Assembly: GCA_964646755.1 (NCBI GenBank)
Contig: CAZYIE010000009.1
Location: 1 to 64,000, forward strand
Source: MVRV01 sp964646755
Lineage (GTDB): Bacteria; Desulfobacterota; Syntrophia; Syntrophales; Smithellaceae
DNA: 64,000 nucleotides
Direction of reading: 5' to 3'
Position numbers and translations under genes: made by a program. Under the pieces are notes generated by a model. The model searched no databases and had not been told where the DNA came from. It saw only the letters and a program-made list of their open reading frames with translations. Positions 17,969 to 26,402 of the stretch are shown here, piece by piece (the stretch's first letter is position 1; the number at the start of each line of letters is the position of its first letter).

Positions 17969-18013
17969 AACAAATGCCGTATCGGGTAAAATTTAAAAGT
18001 TACGGGGGTGATT

Positions 18014-19345
18014 ATGGGCAAAAAACTGGTCATAATAGGTGGCGGAGCAGCGGGTCCATCGTCAGCAGCCGAAGCCAAACGTAATGATCCTTCTTTAAAT
18101 GTAACAATTCTAGAGAGGGGGAAATTTGTTTCTTTTGCCTCCTGACCTATGCCCTATTACATCGGCGATGTAATCAAAAACGAAGGAAAATTAATTGCCC
18201 GAACACCGGAAAAATTTCGTCAGACGGGAATTGACGTCCAATTAGACACTGAAGTGTTGAGCGTAAACTACGAAGAAAAAACCATTGAACTGCGGGACAA
18301 CAAAAAAATTACCTTTGATTTTTTAGTTATGGCCACAGGGGCTAAAGCCATCAGCCCCGATCTTCCGGGTGCCCGAAACCCGGGTGTCTTCACCTTAAAG
18401 AATTTGGAAGATGCAATTAAGATCAAGACTTATCTGCAAGAAAAGAAATGCCGCAAAGCGATCATCGTCGGCGCCGGCTTTATTGCCATGGAGATGAGCG
18501 AATCACTGTGCAAGGCTGGTATCCAAACGACTGTTTTTCACCGGGGAGAGCTTCCCGCAACCCGCTGGGATCCGGAATTATCAAAGCTAATGCTGGAAGA
18601 ATTAAAAGCTAATGAGGTGGAATTTGTTCCTCATGCTGAAACAACGTCCATTGAGGAAGGGAAAAACTATTCGCTTTGTGCCGTCACAAACCAGGGCAAA
18701 TGGGAGGCTGATTTAATTTTATTTGCCGTAGGCGTCAAACCGAATGTCGAATTGGCCAGGGCAATGGGCTTAACTATCGGCCCAACAGGCGCCATTGCGG
18801 TCAACCATTTTCAGGAGACTTCTCAGGAAAATGTTTACGCTGCCGGTGATTGCTGTGAGTCATATAATCGTATAAGCCGCCGCTTTGTAAATATTCCTCT
18901 GGGCGATATAGCCAATAAACAGGGAAGGGTGGTGGGCCGCAATATCGGCGCCAAGCCACTGACCTTTCCGGGAATAGTCGGCGCTCAGTCCTTCCGGCTC
19001 TTTAATCTGGAAGCAGCGGCAACCGGTCTTGATGAGAAAGAAGCAATTGCCGCCAACTATGATCCAGTCAGTACATTGGTCTGGGGAAATGCTATTGCCG
19101 GATCGCTGGGCCAACAGAAAATTGGACTCAAGCTTATGGCCGATAAATCTTCCGGGAAACTTCTGGGCGCACAAGCTGTGGGATTTGCCGGAGCAGTCAG
19201 CCGGATTAATGCTTTATCCGTTGCGCTCTGGTCAGGTATGACGATTGAGGAAATTGGTTATCTGGATCTGGCTTATTCTCCCCCCTATGGCGGAGCGTGG
19301 GATATTATTCACAATGCTGCTCAGGCCTTGCGCCGGGCGATTTGA
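18014..19345 (+). CDS. CoA-disulfide-reductase-like flavoenzyme, probable selenoprotein (TGA = Sec44)
   Basis: Read through TGA 18143-18145, the frame from ATG 18014 (behind GGGGGTG) gives 443 residues, the full length of CoA-disulfide reductase/NADH oxidase enzymes. The FAD motif VIIGGGAAGPSSAAEAKR opens the protein, the NAD motif is AIIVGAGFIAMEM (about 155-167), and ENVYAAGDCCE is the second FAD motif. The TGA falls in FVSFAS-U-PMPYYIG, exactly where the family has its catalytic cysteine (SFANCGLPYY type); the paralogue at 57807 has SMASCGYPYY there. A hairpin with a GGC loop follows the TGA. The sequence on both sides of the TGA is intact and conserved, which argues against decay. Starting at ATG 18149 would delete the FAD-binding N-terminus. 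Alternatives are a sequencing error or a recent nonsense mutation. Confidence 0.82.
18143..18174 (+). promoter_or_regulatory. In-frame UGA with SECIS-like hairpin
   Basis: TGA is at 18143-18145. ATTACATC (18156-18163) and GATGTAAT (18167-18174) form a perfect 8-bp stem with loop GGC. If the top pair is open, the loop is CGGCG. The stem starts 11 bases and the loop 19 bases after the UGA. Bacterial SECIS elements need a short stem with G in a small apical loop at about this distance, for SelB binding. The hairpin lies within the coding sequence, as in fdhF. Confidence 0.72.
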
Positions 19346-19365
19346 ACTGAAAGGAAATTGTTATC

Positions 19366-20304
19366 ATGACTTTGTGGTGGATCATTTTCGGTGTTTTTAT
19401 CTTTGCCATGCTGGCTCTTGATCTGGGTGTTTTTAATCGGAAGGTTCATGTTATCAAAATGAAGGAAGCCCTGCTTTGGACGGCTTTCTGGGTGATTCTT
19501 GCCTCTCTTTTTTGCGCAGGCATTTACTTTTTCTACGGGCATTCCAAGGCAATGGAATTTACGGCTGCTTATCTTATTGAATACTCTTTGAGCATCGACA
19601 ATCTTTTCGTCTTCATGCTGATCTTCCGGTTTTTTAATGTGCCCGTTGCGTATGAGCATAAAGCTCTATTCTGGGGAATACTGCTGGCGCTAATCACCCG
19701 TGCGGCCTTCATCTTCGCGGGTGTCGCGCTGATTAATACCTTCAGCTGGGTCATGTATATTTTCGGCATCTTCCTTGTTTTCACCGGTATCAAAATGGCG
19801 CTCAACAAACAAACTGAAGTCCACCCTGACCGAAATGTCGCGATAAAGCTGCTGCGCTTTTTCATCCCCGTAACAAAAGAATTCTCCGGAGCCAAATTTT
19901 TTATACTGCAGAGCGGCAAGCGCTTTGCCACGCCGATGCTGGCAGTTCTTCTGGCGCTGGAAACCACCGACATCCTCTTCGCGATTGATTCAATTCCCGC
20001 CGTGCTGGCCATATCCAAAGATCCGTTTATCATTTACACTTCCAACGTCTTTGCAATTTTAGGATTGCGCTCTTTGTTTTTCGCTATTTCCGGGTTGATG
20101 AAACTATTCCATCTGCTGCATTACGGCCTCGCGGCAATCTTGAGTTTTGTCGGCGTAAAAATGCTCATTGAAGATTTTTTCCACATACCGATTGCCGCCT
20201 CTCTGATTGTGATCGCCTCCATTTTAGTTTTATCAATCATCCTGTCCATAATTTGGCCGGAAAATGAGAATACGGAAGTTCCTCCGGTGACAGTGAAGGA
20301 GTGA
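19366..20304 (+). CDS. TerC/Alx family membrane protein
   Basis: A 312-residue inner-membrane protein with about nine hydrophobic segments. The TerC signature is clear: EYSLSIDNLFVFMLIF (about residues 64-79) and ALETTDILFAIDSIPAVLAI (about 200-219), both with the acidic residues in the membrane. The family is linked to metal ion (Mn2+) export and tellurite or alkaline-pH responses. GGAAAT precedes the ATG. The gene follows the flavin reductase by 20 bases and precedes the SpoU gene by seven, so it is probably in the same operon. Confidence 0.9.
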   Translation: MTLWWIIFGVFIFAMLALDLGVFNRKVHVIKMKEALLWTAFWVILASLFCAGIYFFYGHSKAMEFTAAYLIEYSLSIDNLFVFMLIFRFFNVPVAYEHKALFWGILLALITRAAFIFAGVALINTFSWVMYIFGIFLVFTGIKMALNKQTEVHPDRNVAIKLLRFFIPVTKEFSGAKFFILQSGKRFATPMLAVLLALETTDILFAIDSIPAVLAISKDPFIIYTSNVFAILGLRSLFFAISGLMKLFHLLHYGLAAILSFVGVKMLIEDFFHIPIAASLIVIASILVLSIILSIIWPENENTEVPPVTVKE

Positions 20305-20311
20305 CAGCGAG

Positions 20312-21091
20312 ATGAGAGTTGAGTGCGCCGAAGTTTCGCTAAATCAGCTAAAAAGATACACCAGACTCGACGACCATAAATTCCGCCACGCTCAGGGATT
20401 ATTTCTGGCCGAGGGCATAAAGGTTGTGGAAGAGCTTTTATTGAGCAACTGGCAAACAGAAGCTATCCTGGTGTTGCCGGAAAAAATAAAGTACTGGAGG
20501 GCGCTGCTGGACAAGACGGCCGGCAATATTCCGATTTATTCGATAACCGGTTCTCAGTTAAAGAAAATCAGCCAGGATAAGGAACCGGAAGGGATCATAG
20601 CAGTAGTCCGCATGAATCCTGCGCCTGACTTGTCTTCCTTTCTGTCGACAACTGAGGGGAATATTTTGATTCTGCATGAAATAAACAATCCCGCGAATAT
20701 CGGCGCGTTGCTGCGCAGCGCCTTATGGTTTGGTTTTACCAATATAATGTTAAGCACTAACTGTGCCGATTACACTAACCCCAAAACTGTGCGTACCTCC
20801 ATGGGAAGCTTGTTTCATGTCAATATCGCTGCTAACATAACATTGAAAAAAGTCTTGCCGGAAATCAAAAAATCCTATTATCTGGTCGGCAGCAATGTGC
20901 ACCGAGGCCAAGCTCCCCATTTGCTGCAAAAAAAGGCCGCCTTGCTGCTAGGCAGTGAAAGTCATGGGCTGCCGGATGATTTACTGGACATGGTTGATGA
21001 ACAGTGGAGCATTCCGGGTAGTGGCAAAGTTGATTCCTTGAGTTTGCCGCAGGCAGCAGCTATATTGATGTACGAATGCACAAAGAGATAA
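20312..21091 (+). CDS. SpoU/TrmH-family RNA 2'-O-methyltransferase
   Basis: A 259-residue SPOUT-fold enzyme. The N-terminal part (about 1-95) is the substrate-binding domain (LDDHKFRHAQGLFLAEGIKVVEELL). The catalytic domain has motif 1 NNPANIGALLRSA, motif 2 LLGSESHGLPDDLL and motif 3 IPGSGKVDSLSLPQAAAI. It methylates the 2'-hydroxyl of a ribose in rRNA or tRNA; the target is not readable. The 3' end overlaps the longest frame of the cutA gene. Confidence 0.9.
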   Translation: MRVECAEVSLNQLKRYTRLDDHKFRHAQGLFLAEGIKVVEELLLSNWQTEAILVLPEKIKYWRALLDKTAGNIPIYSITGSQLKKISQDKEPEGIIAVVRMNPAPDLSSFLSTTEGNILILHEINNPANIGALLRSALWFGFTNIMLSTNCADYTNPKTVRTSMGSLFHVNIAANITLKKVLPEIKKSYYLVGSNVHRGQAPHLLQKKAALLLGSESHGLPDDLLDMVDEQWSIPGSGKVDSLSLPQAAAILMYECTKR

Positions 21092-21096
21092 ATATT

Positions 21097-21462
21097 ATGA
21101 TTATGGAATCTTTTCTTCAAATAACGATAACTACGGAAACCAAAGAACAGGCCCAAACCATCGCCCAATATCTTGTAGGCGAAAAGCTGGCAGCTTGCGT
21201 ACAGATAGTAGGACCGATTACCAGCACATATCGCTGGAAGGGCAAGGTGGAGACCACCGAAGAATGGCTTTGCCTTATCAAAACACGGGAAGGCCTTTAC
21301 GAAGAATTAGAAAAGGCAATTATCAGCCTGCATTCTTATGAAACGCCGGAAATTATTGCTGTTCCTATTGTTAAGGGGAGCAAAGAATACCTGAGATGGT
21401 TTGACGATGAGCTAGCGAATAAGACTGAAGACTTACTTAACTTTCCGTTACATGACAAATAA
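21097..21462 (+). CDS. cutA: CutA-type divalent-ion tolerance protein
   Basis: I place the start at ATG 21097 (or 21103), which gives about 120 residues. The in-frame ATG at 21076 would add a seven-residue tail not seen in CutA and lies within the SpoU gene. The family hallmark is AACVQIVGPITSTYRWKGKVETTEEW, followed by LIKTREGLY and HSYETPEIIAVPI. CutA is a trimeric ferredoxin-like protein linked to copper and other divalent cations, with an unsettled mechanism. The gene is followed by about 120 bp of AT-rich sequence leading into the restriction island. Confidence 0.9.
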   Translation: MIMESFLQITITTETKEQAQTIAQYLVGEKLAACVQIVGPITSTYRWKGKVETTEEWLCLIKTREGLYEELEKAIISLHSYETPEIIAVPIVKGSKEYLRWFDDELANKTEDLLNFPLHDK

Positions 21463-21583
21463 TTGGTTTCTATTTGTCTTGACACCTATATTCATTGTTC
21501 ATATACATTAGAAAATAATAATCTGTGGTCACATTTTTATTCAGCAACTATTACAAAGAAAGCAGCAATAGTGAAAATAGCCC

Positions 21584-22489
21584 ATGACTTATAAAGCAGA
21601 CATCCTTGAAAGTATTGGAAATAGCATTTGTGCTGAAGGTGCGGCTAATAATTACGGTCAAAAATTAGATACTTTTTACTTTAATCCCGAAAGAAAAATC
21701 AAAATTTACTGTGGGGACGCTTTGGATATTCTAAAACGTATCCCTGATAATTGTATTGATATGATTTTTGCCGATCCCCCTTATTTCGGTAACCAATCCG
21801 GCCTGGTTATCAAACGCACTGACGGACATGCGGATACATTTGATACACAGAAAGCTCAGTGGGCATATTCAAAACCTATCGCAGAACAATTTCAATTCCA
21901 TTACTCTTGGATTAAAGAAGCCCAGCGTATCCTCAAAGATGGATCTACAATATGGATCAGTGGCACATATCACAGCATCGGCGCCGTCAACGTTGTGTTG
22001 CAAGACCTGGGTTTTAAAATACTTAATGACATTATTCTCCACAAGAAAAATGCCCCACCCAATTTCCTCGGTTCATGTTTCCGTGCCGTAACCGAAACTC
22101 TGCTTTGGGCAAAAAAGAATAGTAAAGGTAAAACAAAATTCAATTATCAGCAGATGAAGCAACTTAACAATGGAATTCAGATGAAAAATATATGGGAGTA
22201 TTGGGCAGAAAAAAATCCTTTCAGGCATCCAGCCACAAAACAGCCGATCGTCCTGGAGTATGCAATTTTAGCTTCAACCGATGATGGTGACTTAATCCTA
22301 GACCCATTTGCTGGTTCTGGCACAACTGGTTATGTGGCGCAAGGATTTAACCGTAAATGTATTATGATAGAGATCAACCAGGAATATTGCAGTCTAATTA
22401 AAGATAGAATCGAGGGGAAATATGGTGATTTCGAAAGAAAAACTGGAATTGAAAGAAAAGTTCAGGAAAGAACTCCTCATCCACGTTGA
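21584..22489 (+). CDS. Beta-class DNA methyltransferase (adenine-N6 or cytosine-N4)
   Basis: A 301-residue enzyme with the catalytic motif DPPYFG (about residues 64-69) before the SAM-binding motif LDPFAGSGTTGY (about 244-255), the beta-class order used by many N6-adenine methyltransferases. The sequence is AT-rich relative to the flanks. It is the first gene of a three-gene cluster with an EcoRV-like nuclease that overlaps its 3' end by 68 bases. As EcoRV's own methyltransferase is of another class, this enzyme may protect the same site on a different base, or recognise a separate site. Confidence 0.9.
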   Translation: MTYKADILESIGNSICAEGAANNYGQKLDTFYFNPERKIKIYCGDALDILKRIPDNCIDMIFADPPYFGNQSGLVIKRTDGHADTFDTQKAQWAYSKPIAEQFQFHYSWIKEAQRILKDGSTIWISGTYHSIGAVNVVLQDLGFKILNDIILHKKNAPPNFLGSCFRAVTETLLWAKKNSKGKTKFNYQQMKQLNNGIQMKNIWEYWAEKNPFRHPATKQPIVLEYAILASTDDGDLILDPFAGSGTTGYVAQGFNRKCIMIEINQEYCSLIKDRIEGKYGDFERKTGIERKVQERTPHPR

Positions 22490-23225
22490 TTTATTTAACA
22501 CTGCAATTTCCACTAATGCAGGGGATTGGGTTGTTAAAGGCTTCATCGACATTGCTAAAAATATTTATACGATATCCGTTGACACAAAAGTGGTTTCAAA
22601 AATTATGGAGCTTCTACTATTCCCCAAAATATGCCACTTTGCACAAGAGTATGGCTACAAGATGGTTCTCTGCAAAGAGCAGAACTTTTATCCTGATGTA
22701 TCCTTCATTGATACCAATAATAATATTTATGCTGTTGATTTGAAAAGTACATACCGTAAAAATGAGAAAGAAGTAAATGGAATGACATTGGGTGCATTCA
22801 CGGGATATTTTCGTGATAGAAAAAGCACAAAAAATATTTCTTATGCATACGAAAAATATACAGGACACTTTGTTTTGGGCGTCATCTACTCAAGAACAGA
22901 CGGAGATGTTGATGAAAAGAGGGTCTATCAGCTCAGTGATCTGCAGAACATTGCCTCTGTTATTTGCGACTTTAAATTTTTCGTGCAAGAAAAATACAGG
23001 ATTGCACTAGACCGTCCGGGAAGCGGCAACACGAAAAACATAGGTTCTGTAATAAAAATTGACGATTTGGTAAAAGGTCAGGGGCCGTTTGCTAACTTGG
23101 GTGAAGAAATGTTCGACGACTATTGGATGTATTATTTAACGAAAGACATGGCCAAGTCTATTGACCTGAAAAATGCACCATATAAAAATTTAAAAGAATA
23201 TAAAGAATATAAAGGCATGAAGTAA
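22422..23225 (+). CDS. EcoRV-like type II restriction endonuclease
   Basis: The 267-residue protein aligns by eye with EcoRV along most of its length. Shared blocks include SDTKV-like VDTKVVSKIMELL, QNFYPDVSF, the catalytic VDLKSTY (EcoRV has IDIKTTY with Asp90 and Lys92), TLGAFTGYFRD, and near the end RPGSGNTKNIGS with GQGPF and DDYWMYY. The PD...DxK nuclease centre is thus intact, with Asp in YPDV as the first ligand. EcoRV cuts GATATC with blunt ends. The same site is likely but not certain here, since residues of the recognition loop vary. The gene is between two methyltransferases. Confidence 0.85.
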   Translation: MVISKEKLELKEKFRKELLIHVDLFNTAISTNAGDWVVKGFIDIAKNIYTISVDTKVVSKIMELLLFPKICHFAQEYGYKMVLCKEQNFYPDVSFIDTNNNIYAVDLKSTYRKNEKEVNGMTLGAFTGYFRDRKSTKNISYAYEKYTGHFVLGVIYSRTDGDVDEKRVYQLSDLQNIASVICDFKFFVQEKYRIALDRPGSGNTKNIGSVIKIDDLVKGQGPFANLGEEMFDDYWMYYLTKDMAKSIDLKNAPYKNLKEYKEYKGMK

Positions 23226-24304
23226 TGCGGACTAACACTATTCAGAAGATTGATAGGCAACTTAATTTACTTGCTCCAAATCCTGTTTTTCCTTCAACAA
23301 GATTTCAAGGCAGCAAGCTAAAAATTTCAGACTGGATTTGGGAAGCTATTCAGGAAATAAATTTTGATACAGCACTTGATGCTTTTGGCGGCACTGGTAG
23401 CATCGGTTATATGTTCAAAATGAAGGGGAAAAAAGTAACGTACAATGATATTTTAAAGTTTAATTGGTATATTGGGTTGGCATTGATTGAAAACGATGAA
23501 GAGCAGCTTAGTCAAGGTGATATAGATTTTATCATAAAACGACATTCCGACGTTAAATATTCAACATTTGTGCAGGACACATTCCGAGACATATACTTTA
23601 CAGAAGAGGAAAACAAATGGATAGATACTGTAGTCACTAACATTCAAATGATCGAACCATTGTTCAAAAAAGCAATGGCTTATTTCGCTCTCTTCCAGGC
23701 ATGTATAATCAAACGCCCTTTTAATTTATTTCATAGAAAGAACCTTTATTTAAGATTTTCTGAGGTAGAAAGAAATTTTGGCAATAAAGTAACTTGGGAT
23801 AAGTCCTTTGACGTGCACTTTAGAAAATTTGTTGAACAGGCAAATCAGGCTGTTTTTTCAAATGATCAAAAGAATAGATGCTTTAATTTAGATGTGTTTA
23901 ATGTGGAAGGAAATTATGATCTTGTATATATCGACACGCCCTACGTATCGAGTAAAGGAATGGGAACTGATTATTTAGGTTTTTATCATTTTCTTGAAGG
24001 CTTGGTAAACTACGGGAATTGGCAACAGATGATTGACATTAAAACGAAGCATAAGCGACTAAAAGGAAATACAAGCGTCTGGACTGATAAAAAATTAATC
24101 CATTCATCATTCGATCAATTATTTAAAAAATTTAAAGATAGTATTTTAGTAGTCTCTTATCGAGCAGATGGCATTCCAACACTCGAGGAACTTGTCGCTT
24201 TGTTAAAAAAATATAAAAAAGATATAATGGAAATAGAGCGTAAGAATTATAAATATGTTTTAAGTACGAATCATTCAGAAGAAGCATTGATAATCGGCAG
24301 ATAG
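23225..24304 (+). CDS. D12-class-like DNA adenine methyltransferase
   Basis: A 359-residue protein with a SAM motif DAFGGTGSIGYMFK (about residues 51-64) ahead of the catalytic motif, which reads IDTPYVSS (about 234-241) instead of the canonical DPPY. This is the alpha/D12 order used by Dam and by M.EcoRV, the usual partner of EcoRV. The long insert between the motifs (about 80-220) would hold the target recognition domain. TAATG couples its start to the stop of the nuclease gene. The DTPY variant is conservative and occurs in active enzymes of this class, so activity is expected but not shown. Confidence 0.82.
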   Translation: MRTNTIQKIDRQLNLLAPNPVFPSTRFQGSKLKISDWIWEAIQEINFDTALDAFGGTGSIGYMFKMKGKKVTYNDILKFNWYIGLALIENDEEQLSQGDIDFIIKRHSDVKYSTFVQDTFRDIYFTEEENKWIDTVVTNIQMIEPLFKKAMAYFALFQACIIKRPFNLFHRKNLYLRFSEVERNFGNKVTWDKSFDVHFRKFVEQANQAVFSNDQKNRCFNLDVFNVEGNYDLVYIDTPYVSSKGMGTDYLGFYHFLEGLVNYGNWQQMIDIKTKHKRLKGNTSVWTDKKLIHSSFDQLFKKFKDSILVVSYRADGIPTLEELVALLKKYKKDIMEIERKNYKYVLSTNHSEEALIIGR

Positions 24305-24381
24305 GTATAATAGGCCTTCTAATTTATTATGGACAAAACTATCGGGTTACTTTGAACAATCTTTTATACTAAGGAGATCAT

Positions 24382-26397
24382 ATGTCCGGAAAACAAGAGT
24401 TGGAAAATAAATGCATTGATACAATCCGCTTTCTGGCCGCGGATGCTATCGAAAAAGCAAAATCAGGGCATCCGAGCATGCCGCTGGGTTCTGCGGCTGC
24501 GGCGTTTACTTTGTGGACAAAACATTTAAAGCACAACCCGAAAAACCCCCGGTGGCCGGATCGCGACCGGTTTGTTCTTTCCTCAGGGCATGCTTCCATG
24601 CTCTTATATTCTCTGCTGCATCTCACCGGTTATGATCTTTCACTCGNNNNNNNNNNTAAACATACAGCCGGCGTGGAAGTAACAACCGGCCCCCTGGGTC
24701 AGGGATTGGCTAACGCCGTAGGCATGGCCATTGCCGAGGCGCATCTCGCGGCACGATTCAATACGGATAGCGCAAAACTAGTTAATCATTTCACTTACGT
24801 GATGACGGGCGATGGCGATATGATGGAAGGTGTTGTCAGTGAGGCCTGCGCGCTGGCCGGTCATTTGCGGCTGGGAAAGTTAATTGTCCTTTATGATGAT
24901 AACAAGGTTACGTTGGCCGGTTCTGCGGCCCTTTCCTGTACGGAAAATATGGAGCTTCGTTTTAAGTCTTACGGCTGGCAGGTACAAACGGTTAAAGATG
25001 GCAATGATGTTGCCGCCATTGACCGCGCCATCAAAAAAGCAAAAAAAGATGCCGACCGGCCATCATTAATTTGCGTGCAATCAACAATCGGTTATAGCGC
25101 ACCCTGCAAACAGGGAACATGCGATGCTCACGGTTCTCCTCTGGGGGCAGATGAACTCAAGGGCGCTAAAACTGCCCTATGCTGGCCTGAGGAAACTTTG
25201 TTTTTTGTACCGGAAGACACACGCAAATTTTTCCGCAAAGCACTTTCCCGGGGGAAAAAACTCGAAAATATATGGCTGGAAACATTCCAGAATTATAAAG
25301 AGACTAGTCCGCAGCTCTTTTCGGAATTTTCTTGCGCTATCAGTGGGAAATTACCTGTAGATTGGGAAACTGCTCTTATCCCTTTCCCTGCGGGTTCCAA
25401 AGATGTGGCTACACGCAAAGCATCGGAGACAGTGATGCAGGCAATTGCCGCCAAAATACCGGAATTTGCCGGTGGATCTGCTGATCTAAACCCCTCCACA
25501 TTTACCTGGCTCAAGAACTTAGGTGATTTTCAAAGTCCGGCCACTTCCTCCGCAGGCCTGCACGGCATGGTCGGAGGTGTTTGGAGCTATCTGGGACGCA
25601 ATATTCACTTTGGCGTACGGGAACATGCCATGGGTTCCATTGCCGTCGGCATGGCCCTGCACGACGGGTTCATCCCCTATACCGCAACATTTCTCACTTT
25701 TGCAGATTACATGCGCCCACCCATGCGGCTTGCTGCTTTAATGGGTTTGCAGGTGATATTTATCTTTACGCACGATAGTATCGGTGTCGGCGAAGACGGC
25801 CCCACTCACCAGCCCATCGAGCAAATTATGAATATGCGCCAGGTTCCTAATCTTACGGTTATCCGACCGGCAGATGCCAATGAAACAGTAGAGGCCTGGC
25901 GAATGGCATTAGCAAAAACCACCGGGCCAACGGTGCTCGTCTTCAGCCGGCAGAATTTACCGGTACTGGATCGCACCATATGCGCCGAGGCTGCAAATAC
26001 TCAACATGGTGGTTATATTTTATGGGAATCGGCCCCGGATCCCAATATAATATTAATTGCCACTGGTTCGGAAGTAGCAATTACACTGGAGGCAGCGCGT
26101 AAACTTTCCTTAGACGGTGTAAAAGTCAGGGTTGTCTCCATGCCCTGCTGGGATATTTTTGACAGCCAGTCACTCGAATACCGTCACAAAGTTTTGCCGC
26201 CGCAAATTACCGTCCGCCTTGCCGTTGAAGCCGGCATTCAGTTGGGCTGGGAGCATTACACCGGGCTCGCGGGGAAAATTATCGGAATGGAAGGTTTCGG
26301 CTCTTCGGCTCCCGGACCGGTTCTTTACGAGAAATTTGGCTTTACTTCAGCAAACATCGTCACTGCGGCTAAAGAATTGCTCAAATCCGGAGCATAG
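24382..26397 (+). CDS. tkt: Transketolase, with a scaffold gap
   Basis: A 671-codon frame interrupted by 10 N at 24647-24656; the frame is kept across the run, but about 15-20 residues (the stretch before KHTAGVEVTTGPLGQG) are probably missing by comparison with the family. The thiamine-diphosphate motif is GDGDMMEGVVSEA (about 153-165), and the second half has FGVREHAMGSIAVGMALHDG with the catalytic Glu. It moves two-carbon ketol units in the pentose phosphate pathway. AAGGAG stands before the ATG. Five bases separate it from the isomerase gene, so the pair forms a sugar-phosphate operon. Confidence 0.95.
   Translation: MSGKQELENKCIDTIRFLAADAIEKAKSGHPSMPLGSAAAAFTLWTKHLKHNPKNPRWPDRDRFVLSSGHASMLLYSLLHLTGYDLSLXXXXKHTAGVEVTTGPLGQGLANAVGMAIAEAHLAARFNTDSAKLVNHFTYVMTGDGDMMEGVVSEACALAGHLRLGKLIVLYDDNKVTLAGSAALSCTENMELRFKSYGWQVQTVKDGNDVAAIDRAIKKAKKDADRPSLICVQSTIGYSAPCKQGTCDAHGSPLGADELKGAKTALCWPEETLFFVPEDTRKFFRKALSRGKKLENIWLETFQNYKETSPQLFSEFSCAISGKLPVDWETALIPFPAGSKDVATRKASETVMQAIAAKIPEFAGGSADLNPSTFTWLKNLGDFQSPATSSAGLHGMVGGVWSYLGRNIHFGVREHAMGSIAVGMALHDGFIPYTATFLTFADYMRPPMRLAALMGLQVIFIFTHDSIGVGEDGPTHQPIEQIMNMRQVPNLTVIRPADANETVEAWRMALAKTTGPTVLVFSRQNLPVLDRTICAEAANTQHGGYILWESAPDPNIILIATGSEVAITLEAARKLSLDGVKVRVVSMPCWDIFDSQSLEYRHKVLPPQITVRLAVEAGIQLGWEHYTGLAGKIIGMEGFGSSAPGPVLYEKFGFTSANIVTAAKELLKSGA
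24647..24656. other. Scaffold gap (10 N) inside transketolase
   Basis: The undetermined run lies between LTGYDLSL and KHTAGVEV. A true gap near 50 bases, 1 mod 3, is expected from the family. Confidence 0.99.
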
Positions 26398-26402
26398 GAA
26401 AA

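Noticed and set aside
18149..19345. A shorter gene beginning at ATG 18149
   Set aside because: It would lack the FAD-binding N-terminus that is intact upstream and in frame across the TGA. A Sec reading explains all of it.
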